Positions 1 to 11,278 of a stretch of 64,000 nucleotides of DNA are shown piece by piece. The translations under genes were made by a program, and so were the position numbers. The stretch is from positions 317,501 to 381,500 of the forward strand of contig NZ_CP145905.1 of assembly GCF_036894955.1 (NCBI RefSeq), given 5' to 3'. The stretch comes from Paenibacillus sp. KS-LC4. Lineage in GTDB: Bacteria; Bacillota; Bacilli; Paenibacillales; Paenibacillaceae. The stretch's first letter is position 1; every line of letters begins with the position of its first letter. The notes below the pieces were generated by a model, which was not told the DNA's origin, made no database searches, and saw nothing but the letters and a program-made list of their open reading frames with translations.

Positions 1-2678
<2,678 letters not shown>

Positions 2679-2792
2679 AATAAATACGCTAAAGTTTCAG
2701 AGCTTGTCTTTCGCATCCAGTTTTCAATGTGTAAATCACGTTGATATTGCAGTACAGCCCGAGGTCTGCAATGTAAGTAATCGGGAAAATGT
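2679..2792 (+). other. 23S-tRNA spacer without a 5S gene
   Basis: This 114-base spacer separates the 23S 3' end from tRNA-Met. It holds a 7-bp stem-loop (ATTGCAG/CTGCAAT, about 2745-2771) without a T-run, so it may be a processing stem rather than a terminator. The 5S rRNA gene that normally follows 23S in Firmicutes is not here. It is probably elsewhere in this operon or in other operons. Confidence 0.7.
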
Positions 2793-2869
2793 GGCGGTGT
2801 AGCTCAGCTGGCTAGAGCGTACGGTTCATACCCGTGAGGTCGGGGGTTCGATCCCCTTCGCCGCTACCA
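2793..2869 (+). tRNA. tRNA-Met (CAT), elongator
   Basis: Cloverleaf of 77 bases with encoded CCA. The anticodon loop TTCATAC gives CAT. The acceptor begins GGCGGTG and pairs fully, unlike the initiator tRNA at 2970, so this is the elongator (a tRNA-Ile2 with modified CAT is less likely). Confidence 0.95.
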
Positions 2870-2876
2870 TATTTTC

Positions 2877-2952
2877 GGAGGCTTAGCTCAGCTGGGAGAG
2901 CATCTGCCTTACAAGCAGAGGGTCGGGGGTTCGATCCCCTCAGCCTCCACCA
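2877..2952 (+). tRNA. tRNA-Val (TAC)
   Basis: Cloverleaf of 76 bases with acceptor GGAGGCT, anticodon loop CTTACAA (TAC) and encoded CCA. It follows tRNA-Met by 7 bases and is presumably co-transcribed with the rRNA operon. Confidence 0.95.
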
Positions 2953-2969
2953 TATATGTTTGACAATGA

Positions 2970-3050
<81 letters not shown>

Positions 3051-3065
3051 TAAGCAATCATTTAT

Positions 3066-3142
3066 GGAGCTGTGGTGTAGAGGCCTAACATGCCTGCCTG
3101 TCACGCAGGAGACCGCGAGTTCGAATCTCGTCAGCTCCGCCA
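3066..3142 (+). tRNA. tRNA-Asp (GTC)
   Basis: Cloverleaf of 77 bases with anticodon loop CTGTCAC (GTC) and encoded CCA. Fourth tRNA in the array behind the 23S gene. Confidence 0.95.
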
Positions 3143-3159
3143 TTTTATTTTCGTTATAA

Positions 3160-3235
<76 letters not shown>

Positions 3236-3242
3236 TTTTTAT

Positions 3243-3326
3243 GGAGGGCTAGCGAAGTGGCTAAACGCGGCAGACTGTAAATCTGTTCCTTCGGGTTCGG
3301 TGGTTCGAATCCATCGCCCTCCACCA
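3243..3326 (+). tRNA. tRNA-Tyr (GTA)
   Basis: Class II tRNA of 84 bases. The long variable arm (TCCTTCGGG...) and the anticodon loop CTGTAAA (GTA) identify Tyr. CCA is encoded. Confidence 0.95.
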
Positions 3327-3341
3327 TTTCTTTCACATCGA

Positions 3342-3417
3342 GAGTCATTAGCTCAGCTGGTAGAGCACCTGACTTTTAATCAGGGTGTCGTAGGTTCGAA
3401 TCCTACATGACTCACCA
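3342..3417 (+). tRNA. tRNA-Lys (TTT)
   Basis: Cloverleaf of 76 bases with anticodon loop CTTTTAA (TTT) and encoded CCA. Last tRNA of the array, followed by terminators. Confidence 0.95.
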
Positions 3418-3432
3418 TTTTTAAAAAGCTGA

Positions 3433-3463
3433 TTTGCAGAAAATAATCTGCGAATTTTTTTAT
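3433..3463 (+). terminator. Terminator of the rRNA-tRNA operon
   Basis: A short stem (TTTGCAGA with TCTGCGAA) is followed by a run of seven T, 15 bases after tRNA-Lys. It is the first likely stop for transcription coming from the rRNA operon. Confidence 0.7.
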
Positions 3464-3477
3464 TTATATGCAATTTC

Positions 3478-3520
3478 AAAAGCTCGGTATTGGTGTTATC
3501 ACTAATACCGAGCTTTTTTT
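3478..3520. terminator. Bidirectional terminator between tRNA array and FMN reductase gene
   Basis: Strong hairpin: AAAGCTCGGTATT pairs with AATACCGAGCTTT, with T-runs in both directions. It lies just past the stop codon of the reverse-strand reductase gene and backs up the tRNA-array terminator from the other side. Confidence 0.85.
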
Positions 3521-3531
3521 GTGTATTTTTA

Positions 3532-4080
3532 TTAGGAGCGAAGCTTTAACTCTGCTAGTAGTTCAGTTAAGGAAGCGTCAAGACGAAGCTTTAATTCGTC
3601 ACTTAGCTCATATCCGGCTGCCCCACCATCCAATTGTACGCGAGAAATTTGAGAGTCTACCGCATAGACGCCGCTGGAAAAATGCTTAGCACCCATGGAA
3701 GCAAGTACAGGCTTCAGGGAGTAATCAATAGACAGCAGGTGGGCCAGAGAGCCCCCAATGAAAAAAGGCGTAATGATTTTTTCTTCCAAACCCTTTTGAG
3801 GCAATAGATCGAGGAATGTTTTAAGAACACCAGTGAAAGAGGCTTTGTAGACTGGACTTGCGATAATAACGGCTCTAGCGCCTTCTACTAACGCTGTTGC
3901 TTCTACAATAGCAGGGCTGTCGAAACGGGCGTTAATGAGATCTTCCGCTGGTAAAGAAGCAACGGTAATATGGCGGAGTGTTACATTTTGGCTAATGAGC
4001 TGCTGCTCAATATATTGAGTAATGCCGGTTAGACGGGAACCAGGATTCGGGCTGCCCGATATGATGACAATCGTTGACAT
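3532..4080 (-). CDS. NADPH-dependent FMN reductase (SsuE-like)
   Basis: A 182-residue flavodoxin-fold protein of the NADPH-dependent FMN reductase family. It should reduce FMN with NADPH in the cytoplasm and could supply reduced flavin to a monooxygenase. The N-terminal GSPNPGSRL loop binds the FMN phosphate, and the ASPVYKASFTG segment near residues 75-85 is typical of SsuE-type members. The length is normal. A Shine-Dalgarno sequence (GAGGAGC) lies just before the ATG. The gene stands alone, facing the tRNA array and divergent from tagO, so no partner desulfonation genes are visible. SsuE is the closest family I recognise, but an azoreductase-like quinone reductase is possible. Confidence 0.8.
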   Translation of the reverse strand: MSTIVIISGSPNPGSRLTGITQYIEQQLISQNVTLRHITVASLPAEDLINARFDSPAIVEATALVEGARAVIIASPVYKASFTGVLKTFLDLLPQKGLEEKIITPFFIGGSLAHLLSIDYSLKPVLASMGAKHFSSGVYAVDSQISRVQLDGGAAGYELSDELKLRLDASLTELLAELKLRS

Positions 4081-4255
4081 AATTATCGCTCCTCAAATCA
4101 ATTACTTTTATTATTCCGATAAATTAACTTTTTTTTATCATAACACTTCAATCTTTTCGACGTCAATGACATTTATAGTAGGTGTTCATGATTATTAGCT
4201 CATTAGGGAATAATAGGCGGAAACAAGCTGATTAGCGATGCAAAGGGGTCCGTCT

Positions 4256-5206
4256 ATGATGATATATGGGTTGGCGGCTTTTATAAGTTTGGCTATTGTG
4301 AGTGCAATGGTTCCGATTGTGAGAAGGTTCGCTTTGCAGCATGGGATTATGGATCGGCCGAATTCACGGAAAATTCATCGGCAGCCCATTCCCTTGCTCG
4401 GAGGGATTGCGATTTATGTGGCATGCACCGTTACGATTATTGCTTTTCAGGGAATGACATCGTTAAGCTGGACGATTGCAGTTGGTGGTGCGGTGCTTGT
4501 CACCGTTGGATTATTAGATGATAAAGCGAAGGCGGATGGAAAGGATTTCCCTGTCTGGCCTAGAGTGCTCGTTTATGGCGCAGTGTCCACGCTCCCCCTC
4601 TGGTTCCATATTCAAATAACAGGGGTGACGAACCCTGCTTCGGGCCTGTTCTTTTTTCTCCCACACTGGGTAGCCTGGCTTGGGACGTCAATCTGGATAT
4701 TCGCGCTTATCAACATGATTAATTTCATGGATGGAGTGGATGGATTGGCATCCGGAGTATGTGTTTTATCAGCGGTCACGCTGTTTATTACTGCCTTGCT
4801 CAAAGGGCAGGCTGAAACGGCGATTTTAGCTGCTATTGTTGGAGGGGCGTGCTTGGGCTTTCTTTTGTTCAATTTTTATCCGGCCAGAATTTTCATGGGG
4901 GATGCAGGAGCTACGTTTCTTGGTTATACGCTCGCCGTTGTGGCCGTGGACGGAGCTTTCAAGAAAGCAACCTTCATTACAGTGCTTGTGCCGCTGCTTG
5001 CGCTAGGGTTGCCCATTATGGATACTTCCATCGTCATGCTGCGGCGGCTCGCTCGTGGCAAAGGACTGCATCATGCGGACAAGCTGCATACCCACCATGC
5101 GCTGATGAAGTGGGGATTGAACCAGGTGCAAACCGTATCCTTTCTATATTTAATTGCTGCATTGTTCTCTATGCTGTCGATCATTCTTTTACTGGTCATG
5201 GGCTGA
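4256..5206 (+). CDS. tagO: Undecaprenyl-phosphate GlcNAc-1-phosphate transferase (TagO/WecA family)
   Basis: A polytopic membrane enzyme that transfers GlcNAc-1-phosphate from UDP-GlcNAc to undecaprenyl phosphate, the first step of teichoic acid or other wall-polysaccharide synthesis. It has about ten hydrophobic segments. Visible motifs are LLDDKAK (cytoplasmic Asp-Asp pair), NFMDGVDGLASG, FMGDAGATFLGY and a C-terminal HTHH, which mark the WecA/TagO branch rather than MraY. I start it at the ATG at 4256 because AAAGGGG lies 7 bases upstream; an ATG at 4238 in frame has no ribosome site. About 317 residues, normal for the family. It is separated by 75 bases from the regulator gene that follows. 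Confidence 0.9.
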   Translation: MMIYGLAAFISLAIVSAMVPIVRRFALQHGIMDRPNSRKIHRQPIPLLGGIAIYVACTVTIIAFQGMTSLSWTIAVGGAVLVTVGLLDDKAKADGKDFPVWPRVLVYGAVSTLPLWFHIQITGVTNPASGLFFFLPHWVAWLGTSIWIFALINMINFMDGVDGLASGVCVLSAVTLFITALLKGQAETAILAAIVGGACLGFLLFNFYPARIFMGDAGATFLGYTLAVVAVDGAFKKATFITVLVPLLALGLPIMDTSIVMLRRLARGKGLHHADKLHTHHALMKWGLNQVQTVSFLYLIAALFSMLSIILLLVMG

Positions 5207-5281
5207 ATTACCTGTCCCAATATGTTACAATGACGAGAAAAAGCGTTCATTCGTGAGGCTTGCGATAGGAGATAGCAGAAA

Positions 5282-6427
5282 ATGAGCACGACAGAATGGT
5301 TGAAACCGCTGGAGCGCATTTTGGACTGTCCAGTTCGTCTAGTAAAAATACAATTGTCCGAGTGGAATGATATAGCAGATAAAGATCACTATCTACAGGC
5401 AGAGGAGCCAGGACGCGCCCCAGTCTTGCAAGGACAACGTGTCCAGCGCAAGGATAAAATGTGGGTGGCTATTCGAGCAGTAGAGCATGAAGTCGAGGCT
5501 TTAGAAATAGAGGGCAGTCGCTTTGAGGCGAGCACGCTGGATTTACTAAGCTTTATGCTGCGTTGGAATGAAGCGATGCCGGCGCATGCTAAGGCTGCTG
5601 GCAAGCTTACGGAAAGCGAGAAGACTGCCCGCAGTATTGGCGAGTGGATTCAGGAGCAGTTCGAATCAGGAGAGCCGGGGCAATCAATGCCGGATCACTT
5701 GACAGCGGGAGGCAAGCTGTTTGCCGATATGATTCCTTTTTTACTAGTAACGGAATATTCGAATACGAAGCAAGCGGCATATGTGGAGCTGGAGAAGCTG
5801 CTGCGTTCCTTTCTCGCAGAGGAAATTTTATTAATACCGCTGCGGGAGCAGGAATGGCTCATTTGGGGCCCTGTTTCGTTGCTTAAGGAAGCGGATTCGG
5901 AGTTGTTTGATGATGACGATGAAGAATCGGTGGAGGATAACCTGGCTTCTATTTGTCTTGGGCTGCATGAGATGCTTGCCAGCGAGTGGATCGGTGAATG
6001 CCATCTGGCGGTCTCGCATCCGATCAGACCGGCGAAAGGCATTATAGAGACGACGGCTGCGCTGCGCGAAACGATAAATTTGGGACGGAAATTCCACGTT
6101 GGCAGCAATATTCATTTTCCGTGGAATTTGCAGCTGGAGCGTCTGCTGAATAGCATACCGGAGAGCCAGCGAGCCCGATATTTGGAGCAATCGCTAAAGC
6201 GTACAGAGCTTTTCGTAGAGGCAGAAATGCTTGCTACACTGGAAACCTTTTTCTCATTGGACTGTAATGTAAGCGAAACCGCGAAGAAGCTTTATATCCA
6301 CCGCAATACATTATTATATCGTCTGGACAAGCTAAAACAGGAGACAGGGCTTGATGTTCGACAATTTCGTGATGCCGTCTTAGTCAAAATTATATTGCTA
6401 TTGTACAAAGTTACGAAAAGACATTAG
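5282..6427 (+). CDS. PucR/CdaR-type transcriptional regulator
   Basis: A 381-residue cytoplasmic protein whose C-terminal 60 residues form the PucR-family helix-turn-helix (SETAKKLYIHRNTLLYRLDKL). The rest is not a domain I can name with certainty; an acidic patch (DDDDEE) sits near residue 210. PucR/CdaR proteins usually activate sugar-acid, purine or amino-acid catabolic genes, but no such genes are next to it. It is followed closely by msmX, and the two could be linked functionally through sugar transport; this is inference. A Shine-Dalgarno sequence AGGAGA precedes the ATG. Confidence 0.8.
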   Translation: MSTTEWLKPLERILDCPVRLVKIQLSEWNDIADKDHYLQAEEPGRAPVLQGQRVQRKDKMWVAIRAVEHEVEALEIEGSRFEASTLDLLSFMLRWNEAMPAHAKAAGKLTESEKTARSIGEWIQEQFESGEPGQSMPDHLTAGGKLFADMIPFLLVTEYSNTKQAAYVELEKLLRSFLAEEILLIPLREQEWLIWGPVSLLKEADSELFDDDDEESVEDNLASICLGLHEMLASEWIGECHLAVSHPIRPAKGIIETTAALRETINLGRKFHVGSNIHFPWNLQLERLLNSIPESQRARYLEQSLKRTELFVEAEMLATLETFFSLDCNVSETAKKLYIHRNTLLYRLDKLKQETGLDVRQFRDAVLVKIILLLYKVTKRH

Positions 6428-6514
6428 TTTTTTTGTAAAGTTTGTGCATAGTCATCTGAGGGCATGTGGGATAAGATAGGTCTATAAGAAAATTTCTTTT
6501 AGGGGGAAATTCAC

Positions 6515-7636
6515 ATGGCAGGCGTACGTTTAGAAGGTATTTACAAAAAATATCCGGGAACTGATAAAGCATCGGTAACTGACGTTAACTTAGATATCAA
6601 GGACAAAGAATTTCTAGTGCTTGTAGGTCCATCCGGCTGTGGTAAATCGACAACTCTTCGTATGATCGCAGGTCTTGAAGAAATTTCCGAGGGTAAATTG
6701 TTTATCGGCGAGCGTCTTGTTAATGACGTAGCTCCTAAAGATCGTGATATCGCGATGGTATTCCAATCTTACGCTCTTTACCCGCATATGAACGTATACC
6801 AAAACATGGCTTTTGGTTTGAAGCTTCGTAAATTCAAAAAAGCAGACATCGACAAACGCGTTCGTGAAGCTGCTAAAATTCTAGATATCGAGCATTTGCT
6901 TGACCGTAAACCGAAAGCTCTTTCCGGTGGTCAGCGTCAACGTGTCGCTCTTGGTCGTGCGATCGTTCGTGAGCCGCAAGTATTCTTGATGGATGAGCCG
7001 CTTTCCAACTTGGATGCGAAACTTCGTGGTCAAATGCGTGCTGAAATTTCCAAGCTGACTAAACGTCTTGAAACAACGACAATCTATGTAACGCATGACC
7101 AAATCGAAGCAATGACGATGGGTGATCGTATTGTTGTTATGAAGGACGGCTTTATTCAACAAACAGCTTCTCCGGATCACCTTTATAACCACCCAGTTAA
7201 CATTTTCGTTGCTGGCTTCATCGGCGCTCCTTCCATGAACTTCGTTAAAGGTTCAATTACGGAGCAAGGCGGTACTGTTCGTTTCAAAGCGACAGGCGTA
7301 GATGTAGTTGTACCTGAAGGCAAAGCGGCTACGCTTCGTTCCAAAGGCTACATTGGCAAAGATGTAATCCTGGGTATTCGTCCAGAGGATCTGCATGAAG
7401 AGCCAGTATTCCTGGAAGCTTCGCCTAACACAATCGTTAACGCTTCGATCGAAGTTGCGGAGAACCTGGGTCACGAAATGTACCTGTACCTTAACGGTAT
7501 TGGCACAGATTCAGTTATCGCACGTGTAGACGGACGCTCCGCTCTGCGTGATGGCATTACGGTTAAACTTGCTCTAGACATGAACAAAGTTCACCTGTTC
7601 GATACAGAGACCGAGCTTAACATTTTCGAAAACTAA
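6515..7636 (+). CDS. msmX: Shared ATPase of sugar ABC importers (MsmX/UgpC family)
   Basis: A 373-residue ATP-binding subunit for carbohydrate ABC importers. In B. subtilis the orthologue MsmX energises several permeases encoded elsewhere, and the lack of permease genes here fits that role. Walker A GPSGCGKST is at residues 38-46, followed by the Q-loop (FQSYALYPHM), signature LSGGQRQRVALG, Walker B (FLMDEPLSNLD) and the switch His (YVTHDQIEA). The C-terminal 130 residues form the MalK-type OB domain. AGGGGG lies before the ATG. Codon choice (many CGT, GCT, AAA) is that of a highly expressed gene, unlike its neighbours. Confidence 0.93.
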   Translation: MAGVRLEGIYKKYPGTDKASVTDVNLDIKDKEFLVLVGPSGCGKSTTLRMIAGLEEISEGKLFIGERLVNDVAPKDRDIAMVFQSYALYPHMNVYQNMAFGLKLRKFKKADIDKRVREAAKILDIEHLLDRKPKALSGGQRQRVALGRAIVREPQVFLMDEPLSNLDAKLRGQMRAEISKLTKRLETTTIYVTHDQIEAMTMGDRIVVMKDGFIQQTASPDHLYNHPVNIFVAGFIGAPSMNFVKGSITEQGGTVRFKATGVDVVVPEGKAATLRSKGYIGKDVILGIRPEDLHEEPVFLEASPNTIVNASIEVAENLGHEMYLYLNGIGTDSVIARVDGRSALRDGITVKLALDMNKVHLFDTETELNIFEN

Positions 7637-7659
7637 TTGCTAAAGCCATTATAGATTTC

Positions 7660-7701
7660 ATAAAAGAGCTGTTGGATTCGTCCAACAGCTCTTTGTTATT
7701 C
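7660..7701 (+). terminator. Terminator after msmX
   Basis: Perfect hairpin AAAGAGCTGTTGGA/TCCAACAGCTCTTT with a four-base TTCG loop followed by a weak T stretch, 25 bases past the msmX stop. Confidence 0.85.
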
Positions 7702-7737
7702 CACTGAGGATGACTTTGCGAAGAGGCTCATTCATTT

Positions 7738-7785
7738 GAGCGTCAGAAAGCGGGAAGACGTTGCTTTCGGCGCTTTTTTCCTATA
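7738..7785 (+). terminator. Second terminator-like hairpin between msmX and hprK
   Basis: The stem GAAAGC/GCTTTC, extended by GCG/GCGC pairing, is followed by a run of six T. It probably finishes isolation of msmX from hprK. Confidence 0.6.
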
Positions 7786-7843
7786 CGATGAGGTTATTGG
7801 TAATTAGCTTACATAAGCTGTTGTGATATAAGGAGGCCATGCT

Positions 7844-8782
7844 ATGCCTAAGAAAGTGAAAGTATCAGAATTAGTACAGCATTTTTCATTGGAAATTATA
7901 TCGGGTGAAGAAGGCTTAAAGCGTGCTATTACGGTTGATGACCTATATCGTCCGGGGCTTGAAATGGCCGGATATTTTGATTATTTTCCGAGTGAGCGAG
8001 TGCAGCTGTTAGGAAAGACGGAAATTACGTTCCTCAGCACATTGACGTCAGAGGAGCGCAGTCTGCGTATGGAGCGTCTGTGCCATTCAGACACGCCTTG
8101 TATTATTTTGACCCGTGGACTGGAGCCGCCTGATGAACTGATTGCATATTCGAACAAAACGAAAATTCCCGTGCTCGGCAGCCATGTGGCAACTACAATT
8201 TTGACCAGCCGGATTACAGATTTTCTAGAGAAAAAGCTTGCGCCTACCGCGACCATTCATGGTGTTCTGGTAGATATCTACGGAGTGGGCATGCTCATAA
8301 CGGGCGGCAGCGGCATCGGTAAGAGCGAGACGGCTCTTGAGCTTGTAAAACGCGGACATCGGCTTGTTGCCGATGATGCAGTTGAGATCAGACAAACGTC
8401 TGACAGCCAGCTCCATGGGACTGCCCCGGAATTAATCCGTCATTTACTGGAAATTCGCGGCTTAGGCATTATTAATGTCATGACGCTGTTCGGTGCTGGT
8501 GCCGTACGTACACAGAAGCGGATCGCATTAGTCATCAGGCTTGAAAATTGGCAGCAGGACAAACAATATGACCGTTTGGGTCTGGATGAAGAGAAGACGC
8601 GTATTATTGATACCGACGTTCCGCTTGTAACAGTTCCTGTAAGGCCGGGTCGTAACCTTGCGGTTATTATTGAGGTTGCGGCTATGAACTTCAGGCTGAA
8701 GCGAATGGGCTATAATGCTGCGCTGCAATTTACTAATAAGCTGACCGAAACCATTGCCGAAGATACGGATGATTACGACTGA
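7844..8782 (+). CDS. hprK: HPr kinase/phosphorylase
   Basis: Bifunctional enzyme that phosphorylates HPr (and Crh) on Ser46 and removes that phosphate, controlling carbon catabolite repression through CcpA. The protein has 312 residues, the family norm. The P-loop GGSGIGKSE is at residues 154-162, and the HPrK signature [15 protein letters not shown] follows about 50 residues later. A strong AAGGAGG precedes the ATG. It starts the hprK-lgt-ppaX-yvoF group conserved in Bacilli; its substrate, an HPr-family protein, is encoded at 27261. Confidence 0.95.
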   Translation: MPKKVKVSELVQHFSLEIISGEEGLKRAITVDDLYRPGLEMAGYFDYFPSERVQLLGKTEITFLSTLTSEERSLRMERLCHSDTPCIILTRGLEPPDELIAYSNKTKIPVLGSHVATTILTSRITDFLEKKLAPTATIHGVLVDIYGVGMLITGGSGIGKSETALELVKRGHRLVADDAVEIRQTSDSQLHGTAPELIRHLLEIRGLGIINVMTLFGAGAVRTQKRIALVIRLENWQQDKQYDRLGLDEEKTRIIDTDVPLVTVPVRPGRNLAVIIEVAAMNFRLKRMGYNAALQFTNKLTETIAEDTDDYD

Positions 8783-8802
8783 TATGAAGGAGCTAATAAA
8801 AG

Positions 8803-9759
8803 ATGCTTACATCGCTAATTGACCCCATTGCTTTTTCACTGGGGCCCCTAACTGTTCGTTGGTACGGCATTATTCTCGGCACAGCTGCCTTAGTAGGCTT
8901 GCTGCTGGCGATACAAGAGGGCAAACGCTTTGGCATTAAGCCGGATTTCTTTATGGATATGCTGCTGCTTGGCGTTCCATCCGCTGTTATCTGTGCTCGC
9001 ATATATTATGTTGCCTTCAAATGGGAGGATTATAAGGAGAACCCGCTTGATGTGTTTAAAATTTGGGAGGGCGGCATAGCCATTTACGGCGCTCTGATTG
9101 GTGCCTTCCTTTGCGGTTTCTTCTATTTCCGTTATAAGGGCTACAGCTTCTTAAGACTCGCCGATGTGTGCGTGCCAGGCCTGCTTGCTGGTCAAATGAT
9201 TGGCCGTTGGGGCAATTTCATGAACCAGGAGGCATATGGCGGTCCCGTAGAGGAAAGCTTCCTGCGTGACACGCTTCACCTTCCTAATTTTATTGTGAAT
9301 CAAATGAATGTGAACGGCATCTTCCATCACCCGGCTTTTTTGTATGAATCGCTGTGGAGCCTTGTGGGAATCGTGCTGCTGTGCGTGCTGCGTCGTCAAC
9401 GTTTCCTGCGTGCGGGTGAATTGCTAGCTAGCTATTTCATCTGGTATTCCCTTGGCCGCTTCTACATTGAGATGGTGCGCACGGACAGCTTGGCCTTCCA
9501 TGGCCCAGCGTGGCTGGTAAACCTTGTGGACGCTCTTTGGTCGCCGATGACGATTTTGTTCCAGCCTGGCTATTTGGACCCGTCATATGGTAACCTGAGG
9601 ATTTCTCAGCTGCTTGCGCTGCTGCTTATTGTTGGTGCCATCGCTTTTATCGTCATTCGCCGCAAAACAGGAGCTGCCAAAGAGCATTATTCCGATCCAA
9701 TCGTCTCCACGAAGGTGGAGCATGCGGCTATTGCAACGGATGATGCTCCGAAAGCATAA
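8803..9759 (+). CDS. lgt: Prolipoprotein diacylglyceryl transferase
   Basis: Integral membrane enzyme that moves diacylglyceryl from phosphatidylglycerol to the lipobox cysteine of prolipoproteins. The Lgt signature GRWGNFMNQEAYGG is at about residues 137-150, within seven membrane segments. At 318 residues it is slightly long; the extra length is a polar C-terminal tail. It follows hprK by 20 bases with GAAGGAG before the ATG, so the two are probably one transcript. A lipoprotein that would be its substrate is encoded at 52791. Confidence 0.95.
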   Translation: MLTSLIDPIAFSLGPLTVRWYGIILGTAALVGLLLAIQEGKRFGIKPDFFMDMLLLGVPSAVICARIYYVAFKWEDYKENPLDVFKIWEGGIAIYGALIGAFLCGFFYFRYKGYSFLRLADVCVPGLLAGQMIGRWGNFMNQEAYGGPVEESFLRDTLHLPNFIVNQMNVNGIFHHPAFLYESLWSLVGIVLLCVLRRQRFLRAGELLASYFIWYSLGRFYIEMVRTDSLAFHGPAWLVNLVDALWSPMTILFQPGYLDPSYGNLRISQLLALLLIVGAIAFIVIRRKTGAAKEHYSDPIVSTKVEHAAIATDDAPKA

Positions 9760-9785
9760 AGGTAAAATTTAAATTCGGATGAGAC

Positions 9786-9838
9786 GAGCTATTGCCTTCT
9801 CGAAGGCAATAGCCGTTATGTTTTTGTAAGGCTTTTTT
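9786..9838 (+). terminator. Hairpin with downstream T-runs after lgt
   Basis: The perfect stem GCTATTGCCTTC/GAAGGCAATAGC is followed by TTTTTG and then TTTTTTG. It lies between lgt and ppaX and may partly terminate transcription. A short repeated GTAAGGCTT follows immediately. Confidence 0.75.
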
Positions 9839-9897
9839 GTAGGGCCTTTTGTAAGGCTTATAGATAAGCATTAAAGTGGACTTAGGAGGAGACAGAT

Positions 9898-10554
9898 GTG
9901 CTAGGTAACATAAAAACGATGCTGTTTGATTTGGATGGTACCATTATTGATACGAACGAATTGATTATCCGCTCGTTTCTGGATGCGCTGCAAGGCTTCG
10001 TTCCGGCGAATTTCAATAGAGACAATATTATTCCAAGCATGGGACAGCCTTTAACGATGCAAATGCAGCAATTTTCGGGGCTTGAGGATGTAACGCATCT
10101 GGTGGCGGCTTACCGCGAGGTCAACCTTCGCCTGCATGATGAATATGTGAAGCCTTTCGACTATGTTGTAGAGGTTATTAAAAATTTACATGAGCAGGGC
10201 ATCCAGATCGGGATTGTAACGACGAAAATGCGCCTGACAACCGAGCGAGGCTTGAAATATGTAGGTCTTAGCGATTATGTCGACACGGTTGTGACCATTG
10301 ATGATGTCACGCATCCTAAGCCGCATCCAGAGCCAGTCAGTATGGCTATTGCTGCACTTGGCGCAGATCCGGCGACGACCTTAATGCTGGGTGACAGCTC
10401 GGTCGATATATTATCCGCTGAGGCGGCTGGCGCTTTGCCAGTTGGTGTAGCTTGGTCGATGAAGGGAGCGCAGTTGCTTCGAGATTGTGGCGCTCAGTAT
10501 GTCATTGATGATATGCGGGAGTTGTACGCTTTCGCAGGATTGGAGCGGAAATAA
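9898..10554 (+). CDS. ppaX: HAD-family pyrophosphatase PpaX
   Basis: Haloacid-dehalogenase-fold phosphatase. In B. subtilis PpaX hydrolyses the pyrophosphate released when HPr kinase/phosphorylase dephosphorylates Ser-P-HPr, which explains its place behind hprK. The nucleophile motif DLDGTIIDT is near residue 11, the Lys motif is PKPHPEP, and the acidic motif GDSSVDI comes later. It has 218 residues. I use the GTG start at 9898: AGGAGGA lies 7 bases upstream and the overlapping ATG is out of frame and hits a stop at once. It overlaps the ribosome site of yvoF. Confidence 0.9.
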   Translation: MLGNIKTMLFDLDGTIIDTNELIIRSFLDALQGFVPANFNRDNIIPSMGQPLTMQMQQFSGLEDVTHLVAAYREVNLRLHDEYVKPFDYVVEVIKNLHEQGIQIGIVTTKMRLTTERGLKYVGLSDYVDTVVTIDDVTHPKPHPEPVSMAIAALGADPATTLMLGDSSVDILSAEAAGALPVGVAWSMKGAQLLRDCGAQYVIDDMRELYAFAGLERK

Positions 10555-10555
10555 A

Positions 10556-11059
10556 TTGCGTAATGTCGAACGTTATCCGGTAGAGGGGCCTAATGCGCTC
10601 TGGCAGGTCTATCGTACGGTCAGCCGATTTAAGGCGGTACGTAATTTCATATTCATTCAGCTGGCACGTTATTGTCCGGTTTTGCCGGTCAAAAATATGA
10701 TCTACCGTCGTGTGCTTGGCATGAAGGTCGGTCAGCACACCGCATTTGCGCTAATGGTGATGGTGGATGTTTTTTTTCCGGAACGGATTGAGGTTGGGGA
10801 TAATACGATTATCGGATATAACACGACGATTCTTACGCATGAGTATTTAATTCGCGAATATCGGCTTGGTGATGTGAAAATAGGGGCAAACGTTATGATT
10901 GGCGCGAATACGACGATTTTGCCGGGTGTTACAATCGGCGATCATGCGGTGGTAGCCGCTGGCTCAGTTGTTTACAAGGATGTGCCAGCCCATGCCTTCG
11001 TTGGCGGGAATCCCATACGTGAGATTGCCAAGGGGAGTCGCCCCGCGGATCATAGCTAA
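10556..11059 (+). CDS. yvoF: Hexapeptide-repeat acyltransferase (YvoF-like)
   Basis: Left-handed beta-helix acyltransferase of about 167 residues. Hexapeptide repeats are visible in the C-terminal half ([20 protein letters not shown]), with the usual active-site loop histidine (THEYLI). The acceptor substrate is unknown. The start is a TTG one base past the ppaX stop, with GGAGCGGA upstream inside ppaX; starts further upstream would overlap ppaX by about 70 bases. Position and sequence match B. subtilis YvoF, the last gene of the hprK group. Confidence 0.8.
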   Translation: MRNVERYPVEGPNALWQVYRTVSRFKAVRNFIFIQLARYCPVLPVKNMIYRRVLGMKVGQHTAFALMVMVDVFFPERIEVGDNTIIGYNTTILTHEYLIREYRLGDVKIGANVMIGANTTILPGVTIGDHAVVAAGSVVYKDVPAHAFVGGNPIREIAKGSRPADHS

Positions 11060-11081
11060 AACTGCCAATGCTGAAACGCGA

Positions 11082-11115
11082 ACAAAGCTGGTGCTGATCA
11101 TGAGCAGCAGCTTTG
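11082..11115. terminator. Strong palindrome after yvoF, probable terminator
   Basis: The stem ACAAAGCTG-GTGCT pairs with AGCA-GCAGCTTTGT around GATCATG. There is no T-run on either side, so it may act as a transcript-end stabiliser rather than a classical terminator. It separates the hprK group from the his operon. Confidence 0.6.
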
Positions 11116-11278
11116 TTCATGTCAGGCAAGGAATTCATAATATATCTCCTATTCAGCAAAGCTCTAATCTTGACGGAGCAGAGGCTTCATGTTACCATAA
11201 CGTCTAGGTTCTTTATTTTGGCAGATTGCTAATATGGCAACGCGTTAACATACTAAAGTAAATTGTGGGTGAAAATAG
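11116..11278 (+). other. his operon leader region
   Basis: 163 bases before hisZ. I looked for a histidine T-box (AGGGTGGNACCGCG) and for a leader peptide rich in His and found neither. A clear promoter could not be fixed. The hisZ ribosome site (GGGTGA) is weak. Confidence 0.5.

Noticed and set aside
11116..11278. Possible T-box leader before hisZ
   Set aside because: The fragment ATGGCAACGCG loosely recalls the T-box sequence, but the conserved AGGGTGGNACCGCG and specifier stem are absent.
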